Source of the DNA: an uncultured Collinsella sp.
GTDB taxonomy: Bacteria > Actinomycetota > Coriobacteriia > Coriobacteriales > Coriobacteriaceae
Direction of reading: 5' to 3'
DNA: 12,599 nucleotides
Assembly: GCA_934658705.1 (NCBI GenBank)
Contig: CAKUHP010000036.1
Span: 1-12,599 of the forward strand
Part shown: piece after piece, positions 5,527 through 12,599 of the stretch
Layout: each line of letters begins with the position of its first letter
Numbering within the stretch: position 1 is the stretch's first letter
The notes under the pieces: model-generated
The model's input: only the letters and a program-made list of their open reading frames with translations
Databases searched by the model: none
What the model was told of the DNA's origin: nothing
Program-made: the position numbers and the translations under genes

Positions 5527-6935
5527 TCACCCCAGCATCTCTTCGAGTGTAACAAGCTTGACATTGCCGATCGCCGCAGCGCGGTGGTGGCAGTTATCGG
5601 TAAAGCCCTCCTTTGAGAACACGTAGTACCGCTCGATGTGCTCGCCCAAAAGGATGCTGCGTCGCAGGAGCGTATCGAGCACGTCAGCGTCCACAGTCTC
5701 ATTTCGCCATTTGCATTCACCGACGATGAGCCCGCTGTCGATGCTTTCGAACACGATGTCGATTTCTTCCTGCTGCTTTGTTTGAGGATTGGTTCCCCAC
5801 CACGTTCCAATTCCTTTGAACAAGACATTCAAGCTGCCGTTAGCTACTTGTTGAGCTAGCCACTGGCGACAAACGTCTTCGAAAACCGGCCCAACGAACG
5901 TTGGGAAATCAGCTTTAATGATCGCGCTTGCGATCTGCTCTTCGAGCCCAACCTCGAGCGCTCCGGCATATTTAGGGACGAAGCGGTAACAAAAACGAAA
6001 GAGGTTATCGCTGATGCGGTAGAAAACCTGACGTTTTTGGCATTGACTTGAGGCGTTACGCGCTCAACCAGTTGAAGCTCAGCAAGGGCGTCAAGTAATT
6101 GAGAAACTTGCGGGCTGTTGAGGCCAGTGGTATCGGCAATTTCCTTGGGCCGCACGTAGCCGTTGGCAATCGCAGAAATAACGGCGTTGTAAATGGCGGG
6201 ATTCCGCACCTCTTGAAGCAGGCAGTTTTCGGGTTCGATATGCAGGTAGGCGCCCTGGCGCAAGATATACTTGGCAAGATTACCCGCTGTCGAATCCGAA
6301 TCGTCGAACTGACTGAGATACATAGGGATGCCGCCAACGGCCGCATAGAGCTCGACGAGCTTTTGGGCATCGGCCCTCGGGAGCATTTTCTTAGCATCGA
6401 AAACTGAAAAAGGTTTGAGCTTAATCTGCATAGTTCTGCGTCCATACAGGGGACTTTTGTAGCCCATAACCTGATGCTCCATAAAGCTCATTGAAGACCC
6501 GCACAGGACGAGGAATAGTTTGCTCGATTCGCGATTTTGATCGATGAGAACCTGAAGGAACGATGAGATGCCCGGGTAGCAGGCAGCAAGATAGGGATAT
6601 TCATCGATAACGAGAACCAGACGCTCCCTCTGGGCAATCTCGAAGACGGCGGTAAGTGCGCTGCAGATGGAGTTCGTCGTTGGCTCGGGAGTCATCAGGC
6701 CAAAGGCTGGGTCGATTTCCGATAAGGCTTTGTTGAGCAGGCGAACGTTGTCACCGATGGTCGTCTCGAGTGCTGTGAAGAAGCAGACCTTTGGCTTGTC
6801 AGCGACAAAGGTTCTGAGCAGGCTTGTCTTGCCAACGCGGCGACGTCCATAGACGACGGCAAATTGAAAAGAGTCGCTGGAGTAAGCGGTTTCGAGCTCA
6901 GTGAGCTCGCACCCTCGGCCAACAAAAGACGGCAT
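5527..6935 (-). pseudogene. ATPase with C-terminal DUF234 domain, interrupted by one frameshift
   Basis: Member of the archaeal-type AAA+/STAND-like ATPases with a C-terminal DUF234 domain, often found near mobile or defence genes; their cellular role is poorly known. I prefer the ATG at 6935 (MPSFVGRGCEL) because AGGTGAT lies 8 nt upstream and family members start this way; ATGs at 6941 and 6950 are alternatives. Visible are Walker A YGRRRVGKTS (about residues 29-38), Walker B LVLVIDEYP (about 106-114), a sensor-like VLCGSS, and a winged-helix stretch (about 255-290). The frame then breaks at the A run complementary to 6034-6038. One extra A would restore AKKRQVFYRISDNLFRF and join the C-terminal part in one 469-residue protein, normal for the family. 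That part has a PD-(D/E)XK-like EIDIV...GECKW. As written, the upstream frame stops at 5856. This could be a decayed gene, a sequencing error, or -1 frameshifting. Confidence 0.85.
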
Positions 6936-6955
6936 TCGCATCACCTTCATATAGA

Positions 6956-7006
6956 TAAGGTATAACTAATTAAACTATAACGAATTAAGGTATGAATTAC
7001 TATAAC
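6956..7006. promoter_or_regulatory. A/T-rich direct repeats upstream of the ATPase gene
   Basis: On the plus strand ACTATAAC occurs at 6974-6981 and 6999-7006 (25 bp apart), with a third, degenerate copy GGTATAAC at 6959-6966. TAAGGTAT occurs at 6956-6963 and 6986-6993 (30 bp apart). The block is immediately upstream of the minus-strand start codons and much more A/T-rich than its surroundings. It probably contains the ATPase promoter (TATAGT or TATACC on the minus strand as -10) and iterated binding sites for a regulator. I could not find a convincing -35. Confidence 0.45.
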
Positions 7007-7279
7007 AGGACACCATGCACTTGGGATTCACAAGGCTAGCCATGCCGGGTTAGGTTGGTCTGGCGAATGCAGTCGTGGCAAAGAGGGCAGAGGAGAAGTT
7101 TCTCGCCGTATAATCACATTCATAATTGGTGTTGTGCAACAGTGCCTTATTTGTCCGGCGGCCTCAAATAATTACCCGCTTAAAATCTCTTTTAAGGGAT
7201 AGCCGTTTCACATATCTTGTGAATCAGCAAAGGGGTGGTCGCGTACGCGATCGAGAAAAGGGGAAGGGGAGCGATCGTT
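7007..7279. other. Divergent intergenic region upstream of the zinc-ribbon operon
   Basis: This completes the 344-bp gap between the divergent ATPase and zinc-ribbon genes. It has a TATAAT at 7109-7114 but no good -35 at 16-18 bp. A hairpin at 7176-7198 (CTTAAAA/TTTTAAG, loop TCTC, extended by CC/GG past a bulged G) has no T tract after it. The ribosome site GGGGAAGGGGAG is at about 7259-7271. Nothing looks coding. Confidence 0.5.
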
Positions 7280-8704
7280 ATGTATTGCCCTCATTGTGGA
7301 GCCGAGAACGTCGAGAATGCCAAGTTCTGCTATGCCTGCGGAACGCCACTGACTCCTGTTGCTGCAGCGCCGGGTGCACCCGGCGCTTCGGAGACGAGAC
7401 AGAGCATGAATCAGGGCACAGCGTTCGAGCAGGGTGTTCCTGCTTCCTCGCAACAGCCGGCAGGCAATCAGGCGTTCCAGAATGTTGATTACGCTGCGCA
7501 ATACGCCGCTCCAACCAATGTTCAGCCACTGCCTGCCAGCTCGAGCGTCGGCTCCAAAATCTCTGCGATTTCCACGAAACAAAAGGCAATCATCGGCGGT
7601 GTTGCCGCAGTCGTCCTGGTTGCAGTTGTTGCCGTGGTCATGTTCCTGAACAGCGGCCCCTCCAACGGCACAATTGAGCAGATCGTGCGCGAGAACGTCT
7701 CGACCAAGGACATGAGCACTGGCTCGATGTGGAGCGACGGTAGCGATTACTCCATCAAGTCGGTCAAGGTGCTCAGCAAGCAAAAGGGCAATATGCAGGG
7801 CGTCTCGAGCTATCAGGTCATGGGCGTTAGGATTACCGATCCATACTCCGCAAGGGTCGAGGTCGTCTTTGCCAACGATGACTCCGAGGTCACCAAGCAG
7901 GGCAATATCAACCTGGTCAAAGCCAACGGCAAATGGGACACGATTTACTTTACGGGATCCGAACTCGATACAACGGGAACCAAGGTAACCGGGGGCGTCG
8001 ACGAGAAAAAGGTCATCAAGAATATGGGGACGATTCTGAGTACGGCTGATGCAAACGGCTATTCCATGAGCCTGTCCTCGCTGTATGACAACGGCGATTT
8101 TAAGGTTAAGAAAAGCGACCTTAACTCGGAAAAGGCAACGGATACCGTAAAGATCTCTTGCAAGTCGAGCTCGACATACAGCGAAAGTAAGGGCACTATC
8201 ACCGCTAAGTTTGTCTATGGCGGTAATGGTTGGGAACTCAATTCCGTTGATGCGAGCGATGATATCGACAAGGTGAGCTATCAGAAGCTCGTGGGAACGT
8301 GGACCGGCAAGTTTAAGAGCCAATCAAGTAGCGAGGAATGCTTTGGTGGCAAGGCGAATCCCGTTAAGGTGACGATTACCAAGGTTGACGATGAGACCGG
8401 CGAGGTCGAGGGGACGTTTAGTGGCGTGGCGCATAATCACAAGACGCCCGATAACGCAGAGGATTCCGATGCCGGCGATACCGTGCTTACCGATGTTCCG
8501 TTCAATATGGTGTTCACGTTTAATTCCTCGTGGTCGTATCCTTCGGATGACTATGAGTGCCCCCAAGACGCAAACGGCAAAGTGACGTTTTCGCTGAGCT
8601 TTGGCGATGACGCCGTTGCAAAGATCAACACGTCCTACCAGCCGAGCAGCATTTTTGATTGGTCGTACTATTACGACACCTATACGCTGACCAAGGATAA
8701 CTAG
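7280..8704 (+). CDS. Zinc-ribbon, single-pass membrane protein 1
   Basis: 474 residues. I start it at ATG 7280 (MYCPHCGAENV), since zinc-ribbon proteins begin this way and GGGGAG lies 8 nt upstream; an ATG at 7235 would add 15 unsupported residues. Residues 1-24 form a zinc ribbon with Cys3, 6, 17 and 20. A Pro/Ala/Gln-rich linker follows (25-100). Then one hydrophobic helix, IIGGVAAVVLVAVVAVVMFL (about 104-123). Basic residues before the helix and the short N-terminus suggest the ribbon is cytoplasmic and about 350 residues lie outside. The outer part is Ser/Thr/Asp/Gly-rich and beta-like. It ends with a segment starting LVGTWTGKF (about 342) and VTITKVDDETGEVEGTFSG, reminiscent of lipocalin or beta-barrel sheets, though I cannot name a family. 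It is the first of three related genes. Function is unknown; membrane-anchored sensing or cell-surface binding is possible. Confidence 0.88.
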   Translation: MYCPHCGAENVENAKFCYACGTPLTPVAAAPGAPGASETRQSMNQGTAFEQGVPASSQQPAGNQAFQNVDYAAQYAAPTNVQPLPASSSVGSKISAISTKQKAIIGGVAAVVLVAVVAVVMFLNSGPSNGTIEQIVRENVSTKDMSTGSMWSDGSDYSIKSVKVLSKQKGNMQGVSSYQVMGVRITDPYSARVEVVFANDDSEVTKQGNINLVKANGKWDTIYFTGSELDTTGTKVTGGVDEKKVIKNMGTILSTADANGYSMSLSSLYDNGDFKVKKSDLNSEKATDTVKISCKSSSTYSESKGTITAKFVYGGNGWELNSVDASDDIDKVSYQKLVGTWTGKFKSQSSSEECFGGKANPVKVTITKVDDETGEVEGTFSGVAHNHKTPDNAEDSDAGDTVLTDVPFNMVFTFNSSWSYPSDDYECPQDANGKVTFSLSFGDDAVAKINTSYQPSSIFDWSYYYDTYTLTKDN

Positions 8705-8725
8705 AGCGATTCATTTGGGATAGCT

Positions 8726-8757
8726 GGCGGCTCTGCGGATGTGTGAACGGAGCTGCC
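8726..8757 (+). other. Intergenic hairpin between zinc-ribbon genes 1 and 2
   Basis: GGCGGCTC (8726-8733) pairs with GAGCTGCC (8750-8757, one G-T pair) around a 16-nt loop. No T tract follows. The ribosome site of gene 2 begins 7-8 nt after it. It may be an mRNA-stability or processing element that sets different expression for genes 1 and 2. Confidence 0.45.
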
Positions 8758-8777
8758 GTGATGAAGGAGAGACGTCG

Positions 8778-9899
8778 ATGTTCTGCCCGGTATGTGGTAC
8801 AAAAGTGGGAGATAACGCGCGATTCTGCACCGGTTGCGGTGCTCCGCTTAACGCACTGCATCACGACGGTTTTGATGCGTCAACACAAGTGAATCAGGTT
8901 GAAAGCGTTAATCCCGCAGGCCCTGTGAATCCGGTGGACTTTGGGTCCCCGGCACCGATGCCCCAACAACCCAAGCGCTCGAGCATGCTCGATTTTCTCA
9001 CAGAGAAGCGTCAGATCGGCAACCGCTGGGTGCCGACGTTCGCCCTCATCATCGCGAGCTTCATCGCCGCCGCAGGTATCGCTTACGCTGCATTCATGTT
9101 CTACAAGAATGTTGTCGAGCCCCGCATCCAGCAGCCCGTCCAGCAGGAGCAGACGGCGAAAAAGAATAAGGAGCAGCAAGGGGCTTCAGGGGAAGACGAT
9201 AAGAAAAAGGATAATAAGGAAGCCCACATTGCCTACGATGAGGTTTTAACCCAATATCGCGAGGCCTTCGCTGACGGCTCGTTGACAGATAAAGATGAGG
9301 CCAATGGGTTTGTATACGACGATACCGTGGAGTCGCCATATTGGACTGATGGGCTGAAAGACTCTAAACATCCTCTATTCAATTACTTTATAGATGTGCA
9401 GGGGACTGACATAACTTTGCAGGGAATGCGCTATCTCTATAAGGATTTGGATGGCGATGGGGTGGATGAACTTCTAATTGGCCATGCATATGACGATACG
9501 GAGGCCAGTGGTCCATCAACATGTGTTTTGGCTATATATGGGTTTGAGGACCATCAAGTTAAGGGGCTTGTTGCCACAACCGGCTATAGGCAGGGTATGA
9601 CGCTCTGCTCGGACAACGTAATTTGTCAGTCGGGCAATGGTGGATGGGCTGTAGTTTACTGGGATTATAGCCGGCTGATCGAAGGGCATTTCGAGAGCGA
9701 GACAACAATGTCGCAGGATCGCGACGACGATGCGAAGATTGCAACTGTTAAGTGCTCGGGAGCAATTAATGAGGCAGCGAGCGATTCGTTCGAAGGCATT
9801 CATGATGCTTCTAATTTAGTAAATTGCAGTGCATTGATTCAAAAGGTCGAAGAGGCCTATCCGGTTGATACTTCGGCAGCTTGGCAACCGTTGATCTAG
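8778..9899 (+). CDS. Zinc-ribbon, single-pass membrane protein 2 with DxDxDG motif
   Basis: 373 residues from ATG 8778, with AAGGAGAG 6 nt upstream; an earlier ATG at 8739 lacks a ribosome site and precedes the zinc ribbon. Residues 1-24 (MFCPVCGTKVGDNARFCTGC) carry Cys3, 6, 17 and 20. A Pro/Asn/Val-rich linker leads to one membrane helix (about 86-107, FALIIASFIAAAGIAYAAFMF). A Lys/Glu/Gln-rich, probably extended stalk (118-150) and an outer domain follow. The domain contains DLDGDGVDELLIG (223-235), a DxDxDG loop like those that bind calcium in EF-hand/FG-GAP-type proteins. From about 9240 on, A- and T-ending codons become commoner than in the 5' part, suggesting the outer domain has a different history. 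It lies 73 bp after gene 1 and 12 bp before gene 3, so it is very probably co-transcribed with gene 3. Function is unknown. Confidence 0.88.
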   Translation: MFCPVCGTKVGDNARFCTGCGAPLNALHHDGFDASTQVNQVESVNPAGPVNPVDFGSPAPMPQQPKRSSMLDFLTEKRQIGNRWVPTFALIIASFIAAAGIAYAAFMFYKNVVEPRIQQPVQQEQTAKKNKEQQGASGEDDKKKDNKEAHIAYDEVLTQYREAFADGSLTDKDEANGFVYDDTVESPYWTDGLKDSKHPLFNYFIDVQGTDITLQGMRYLYKDLDGDGVDELLIGHAYDDTEASGPSTCVLAIYGFEDHQVKGLVATTGYRQGMTLCSDNVICQSGNGGWAVVYWDYSRLIEGHFESETTMSQDRDDDAKIATVKCSGAINEAASDSFEGIHDASNLVNCSALIQKVEEAYPVDTSAAWQPLI

Positions 9900-9911
9900 C
9901 AAGGAGCAAAT

Positions 9912-11414
9912 ATGTTCTGTCCAAAGTGCGGCGCTAAGCTCGCTGACAATTTAAAATTTTGCACTGAGTGCGGTGCTTCGCTAGAAGGCGCAGCTCAGGT
10001 AATGGCCGAAGTTCGTGAAAGAGCGAGCGCGGACGCCTCGCCATCCGAACTTTCTGGTGAAACACTCGCCGATGGCGCTATGGTGACTGATGCTGTTGAC
10101 GAAGCTGTTGAGGTAGAGCCTGAATTCGGAACGGATGGGCATGTGCTCGACAGCACCCCGCAGGTGAGTGAATCCGCGCAAACATCGACTGCGGCAAACG
10201 CGGTATCTCAGGCTGCGGCTCCGCAGCGGAAAGAGCCCAAGGCGCTCTATATCGTTGGAATTGTCGTCGGGATTATTGCGATTGCGCTGATCTCTTGGCA
10301 ACTCTTCTTTAACGGCTCCGGTGGCAATGTCGTCACGTTCGGCCAAAAGGAATCGGTGGTTTGCGCGCTCGATACCAAGGTAATTCCTACGGACTCAGAC
10401 GGTAATAAAATCACGTCTTTTGTTGCGGAACTCATAGATGAGGATGGTCACTCTTCGAAAGTCAAAGTAACCGGCGAATCAGGTTTTTCGATAGGGAAGT
10501 TCAAGGACGCCGCAGAGGGATCGTACACACTCAAGGTGACCAACAAGCAGACGAAGGTCGAGTATTCGATTCCGGTAAAAATTGTGAGCGATAACCGTAA
10601 ATCTGAGGCCGAAACTGAAATTACTGTTCAAGCTCCTGGCAAGGATGCTGCCACGGATACCAAGAAGGATAATGCGGGCGGGAAAGATGCGGACCCTACC
10701 CAAGTTGCCGCATATCGCGCATACAACCAAAAGTGCCGAGAATATCTCAATAAATATGGCGAGGCACATGTTGTTGAGACGTACGGTTATGCGCTGACGG
10801 GTTTTTGCGTGGCGGATTTGGTTGATTTCGACAACGATGGAAATGACGAGCTGCTAACAATAACGTGCGACCTGGATGAGAGTGCATCCCAGATGGACTG
10901 GATCGGGACAGATTCGACCAAGCCCTATGAGGTCGAGGTCTGGTCTTATGTTGACGGGGGTCTGAAGCGTATATATGAACAGCACTGGGTTGATTACAGC
11001 AACGGTGGCGGTGAGTTCCTCTCTCTTACGGAGAAATCTGGCTCGATTTTTATCGAGAGCAACATGTATATGATGAGCGATCAGATGAAGGCCATGTGCG
11101 AGGAAGGCAATGTCCTTTCTGCTTCAATTACGACGATGCGCGGCAAAAAGGGTGACGCTTTTGAGGACGACATTTCAATGGAAATTGCAGTTAAAGAAAT
11201 ATCGGGTGCAAACGAATCCTTCTGCCTTGTAAGGGGCATACCTGCATCGGAAGGAGAATACGCAGAAGCACTAAAGAGCTATGGGCAACATGCGACCTAC
11301 GCATTGCTGGATTTCAGTATGACGCGAAACGAGTATCGAGATTCGACCTATTTATCCTTGCAAGATGTCCAACAAAGGACTGCGGATACGCTATCAAAGC
11401 TTGAGAAAGCGTAG
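9912..11414 (+). CDS. Zinc-ribbon, single-pass membrane protein 3 with Ig-like and DxDxDG regions
   Basis: 500 residues from ATG 9912, with AAGGAG 6-7 nt upstream. Residues 1-24 (MFCPKCGAKLADNLKFCTEC) repeat the same four-cysteine ribbon (3, 6, 17, 20). An acidic Ala/Ser/Glu/Val-rich linker runs to about 108. A membrane helix follows (about 111-133, ALYIVGIVVGIIAIALISW). The outer part has a roughly 85-residue beta-rich, Ig-like stretch (140-225; note GSYTLKVTNKQTKVEYSIPV). An Asp/Lys linker (about 235-265) leads to a C-terminal domain with DFDNDGNDELL (305-315), the counterpart of the motif in gene 2. This domain and that of gene 2 may be homologous, although little else aligns by eye. It is the last gene of the cluster, closed by a strong terminator 20 bp after the stop. 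Function is unknown. Confidence 0.88.
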   Translation: MFCPKCGAKLADNLKFCTECGASLEGAAQVMAEVRERASADASPSELSGETLADGAMVTDAVDEAVEVEPEFGTDGHVLDSTPQVSESAQTSTAANAVSQAAAPQRKEPKALYIVGIVVGIIAIALISWQLFFNGSGGNVVTFGQKESVVCALDTKVIPTDSDGNKITSFVAELIDEDGHSSKVKVTGESGFSIGKFKDAAEGSYTLKVTNKQTKVEYSIPVKIVSDNRKSEAETEITVQAPGKDAATDTKKDNAGGKDADPTQVAAYRAYNQKCREYLNKYGEAHVVETYGYALTGFCVADLVDFDNDGNDELLTITCDLDESASQMDWIGTDSTKPYEVEVWSYVDGGLKRIYEQHWVDYSNGGGEFLSLTEKSGSIFIESNMYMMSDQMKAMCEEGNVLSASITTMRGKKGDAFEDDISMEIAVKEISGANESFCLVRGIPASEGEYAEALKSYGQHATYALLDFSMTRNEYRDSTYLSLQDVQQRTADTLSKLEKA

Positions 11415-11434
11415 GTAAGCCGTTTAATTTGGCG

Positions 11435-11467
11435 AGGGCGGGGATCATCTGATTCCCCGCCCTTGTT
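11435..11467 (+). terminator. Strong terminator of the zinc-ribbon cluster
   Basis: GGGCGGGGA (11436-11444) pairs perfectly with TCCCCGCCC (11454-11462) around a 9-nt loop, plus an outer A-T pair. TTGTT follows. It is 20 bp after the stop of zinc-ribbon gene 3. Confidence 0.88.
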
Positions 11468-11511
11468 CGGTTACAGCCAAGTTGGCCAAGTTGAGCTTTT
11501 GTAAGACCGGC

Positions 11512-11548
11512 TGTTAAACTTGTTAAAGTTTGCTAAAGTTGTTAAACT
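11512..11548. repeat. Four tandem 9-10 bp repeats in convergent junction
   Basis: Consecutive copies are TGTTAAACT, TGTTAAAGTT, TGCTAAAGT and TGTTAAACT, covering 37 bp with a period close to one helical turn. Just upstream (about 11477-11494) CCAAGTTG occurs twice, 9 bp apart. The block lies between the operon terminator and the 3' end of the convergent gene. It may be phased protein-binding or bent DNA; no gene start is nearby. Confidence 0.55.
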
Positions 11549-11586
11549 CGCCACCACGAATTCGGCAACGCTCATGTCCAGCCTAC

Positions 11587-12599
11587 CTATCTCCCGCTCG
11601 CGATTCGTTTGAGCTCGGCTTTTCGCTTGCTGTTGAGGAGTTGGTCCAGGTTGAGACCCTCGGATCCACAGCGTTTAAGCAGGTCGGAGCCGTTGAACCC
11701 GTTTTCGGCAAGATCATCTTCTAGCTCATGCTTGAGCTGAGTCCATTTACTCAATTGTTTGCGAATATAGTCGGGGCGGCGCTCGGTCGCCCCGACTATT
11801 TCGTTTATCGATTGGCCCAGAGAGAAGCGACGACGTATCTCGAGCGTTTCCTGACGGGTCTTTTCGTTCTTGGCATCGGTCTTGCACTTTTCGCTGCAGT
11901 ATTTACGCTCCATGCCGCGATGTCCCGCGAGCGAAAAGGCGCGTCCACACTGTTCACAGTACCCGATGCGCACGGTGCTGAGCTTGCGCGAAAAATCGAA
12001 CCACAACCAGGATAGATAGCTGTCAAACGAAAGAAATCCGGTGGACTCGCTGCCTTGGAACACGTCGACGTGCGCACCGGAGAGATGTGCAATCACGAGT
12101 GCTTGGACAAGTGCGGTGAGCGCTCCCTTGTCGGTGTCGTCGAGGGGTCTGTTTTGCGGAACGATGCTCGCATCGGGGGCGATGTCGTAGTAGCTCTGTT
12201 CGCTGGGAACAAGTTTGAGATGCTGCAGCGCTGCGCGTGAGTCGTCATCGCTCAGGGCGAGCAGTAGCTTGAGGGTCTCGAAGTCTTCCAGGGTTAGCTC
12301 ATGGTCAAAGGAAAAGACGCGGAATTCAACGACGGATCCGGCGGCATCTCCCGTCGCGGAGACAAAGGCGTAGAAAAAGCCGTCGTTCGATTCGATGCGA
12401 CGGATGATTGGCAGACTCTTGAAGCATGCCGCGTAGCCACCGCTTATACCGAGGTAAATCGAGTACATGGAGAACGACGACCTGTCGGCTTCACTTGTGA
12501 TGACGACTTTATCTATCTGCCGAATGGCGCTGACTTTTGCAATGCTGCAGTTACCGTTGAGGAACTCCTGAATGCGCACCGCAACAAGTGCCGATACGG
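11587..12599 (-). CDS. Zinc-finger (CxxC-x16-CxxxC) protein with HTH-like tail, 5' end outside window
   Basis: The frame is open to the window edge at 12599, and the GTG at 12579 has no ribosome site, so the true start probably lies beyond the window. At least 330 residues are visible, numbered here from that GTG. The N-terminal two thirds (about 1-205) is a predicted mixed domain I do not recognise. A metal-binding motif follows at about 207-232: YCEQCGRAFSLAGHRGMERK, then YCSEKC, a CxxC-x16-CxxxC arrangement like the treble-clef or CGNR/DUF6076-type fingers with the KYCS..C signature. A basic stretch and a likely helix-turn-helix (about 245-275, FSLGQSINEIVGATERRPDY) follow, suggesting nucleic-acid binding. 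Family membership (DUF6076-like) is a guess from the finger pattern. A perfect 12-bp inverted repeat (11767-11799) lies within the HTH codons. Confidence 0.8.
   Translation of the reverse strand, partial: VSALVAVRIQEFLNGNCSIAKVSAIRQIDKVVITSEADRSSFSMYSIYLGISGGYAACFKSLPIIRRIESNDGFFYAFVSATGDAAGSVVEFRVFSFDHELTLEDFETLKLLLALSDDDSRAALQHLKLVPSEQSYYDIAPDASIVPQNRPLDDTDKGALTALVQALVIAHLSGAHVDVFQGSESTGFLSFDSYLSWLWFDFSRKLSTVRIGYCEQCGRAFSLAGHRGMERKYCSEKCKTDAKNEKTRQETLEIRRRFSLGQSINEIVGATERRPDYIRKQLSKWTQLKHELEDDLAENGFNGSDLLKRCGSEGLNLDQLLNSKRKAELKRIASGR
11767..11799. other. Perfect 12-bp inverted repeat within a coding sequence
   Basis: ATAGTCGGGGCG (11767-11778) and CGCCCCGACTAT (11788-11799) pair perfectly around a 9-nt loop. 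On the plus strand it is followed by TTTCGTTT, giving a terminator-like form facing against the gene. On the coding (minus) strand it encodes the IVGATERRPDY part of the putative HTH. Confidence 0.75.

Noticed and set aside
5527..5832. Stand-alone 101-residue gene beginning with TTG
   Set aside because: The same frame continues upstream with conserved family sequence (YRISDNLFRF onward). It is the C-terminal part of the frameshifted ATPase.
7109..7114. Firm promoter call for the zinc-ribbon operon at TATAAT
   Set aside because: The hexamer is perfect, but no -35 or extended -10 is present at the proper distance, so it is only mentioned within the intergenic region.
7208..8323. 371-codon open frame antisense to zinc-ribbon gene 1
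   Set aside because: The sense strand has a good ribosome site, a zinc ribbon and a membrane helix. The antisense product has no recognisable features.

Overview
The window looks like chromosomal DNA of a G+C-rich gut actinobacterium, most likely Coriobacteriia such as Collinsella. This is inferred from strong C/G third-position codon bias, AGGAGG-type ribosome binding sites, and several short proteins with an N-terminal zinc ribbon followed by one membrane helix. No species marker is present, so the assignment is an inference.

Layout. (1) 1-980: the 3' two thirds of serS and its terminator. (2) 981-1479: a 125-residue orphan gene with a LexA/SOS-box-like site over its presumed promoter. (3) 1518-2865: three identical tRNA-Arg(ACG) genes. 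Each has its own TTGACY-N17 promoter and is followed by a 190-bp, hairpin-rich repeat that begins inside the tRNA 3' end and carries a terminator. Six copies of the last 20 nt of the tRNA, CCA included, are present: three real ends and three fragments. (4) 2959-5400: an 813-residue soluble protein of unknown function with TPR-like helices near the C-terminus. (5) 5439-5491: an inverted pair of 16-bp operator-like palindromes in a convergent junction. (6) 5527-6935, minus strand: an ATPase with a C-terminal DUF234 nuclease-like domain, split by a one-base frameshift in an A run. (7) 7280-11414: three consecutive genes for zinc-ribbon, single-helix, extracytoplasmic-domain proteins, ending at a strong terminator. 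(8) 11587-12599, minus strand: a zinc-finger plus HTH-like protein, cut by the window edge, with a perfect 12-bp hairpin inside its coding sequence.

How the parts fit. serS and the tRNA-Arg genes are translation genes. The three tRNA copies suit the heavy CGC/CGT arginine codon use of the neighbouring genes. The zinc-ribbon cluster looks like a paralogous set built from one N-terminal module (CxxC-x10-CxxC, linker, membrane helix) joined to three different outer domains, two of which contain a calcium-loop-like DxDxDG motif. The most unusual item is the repeat family attached to the tRNA 3' ends. It resembles in plan the repeats after E. coli tyrT, and its hairpin stem shows base changes on both arms that preserve pairing.
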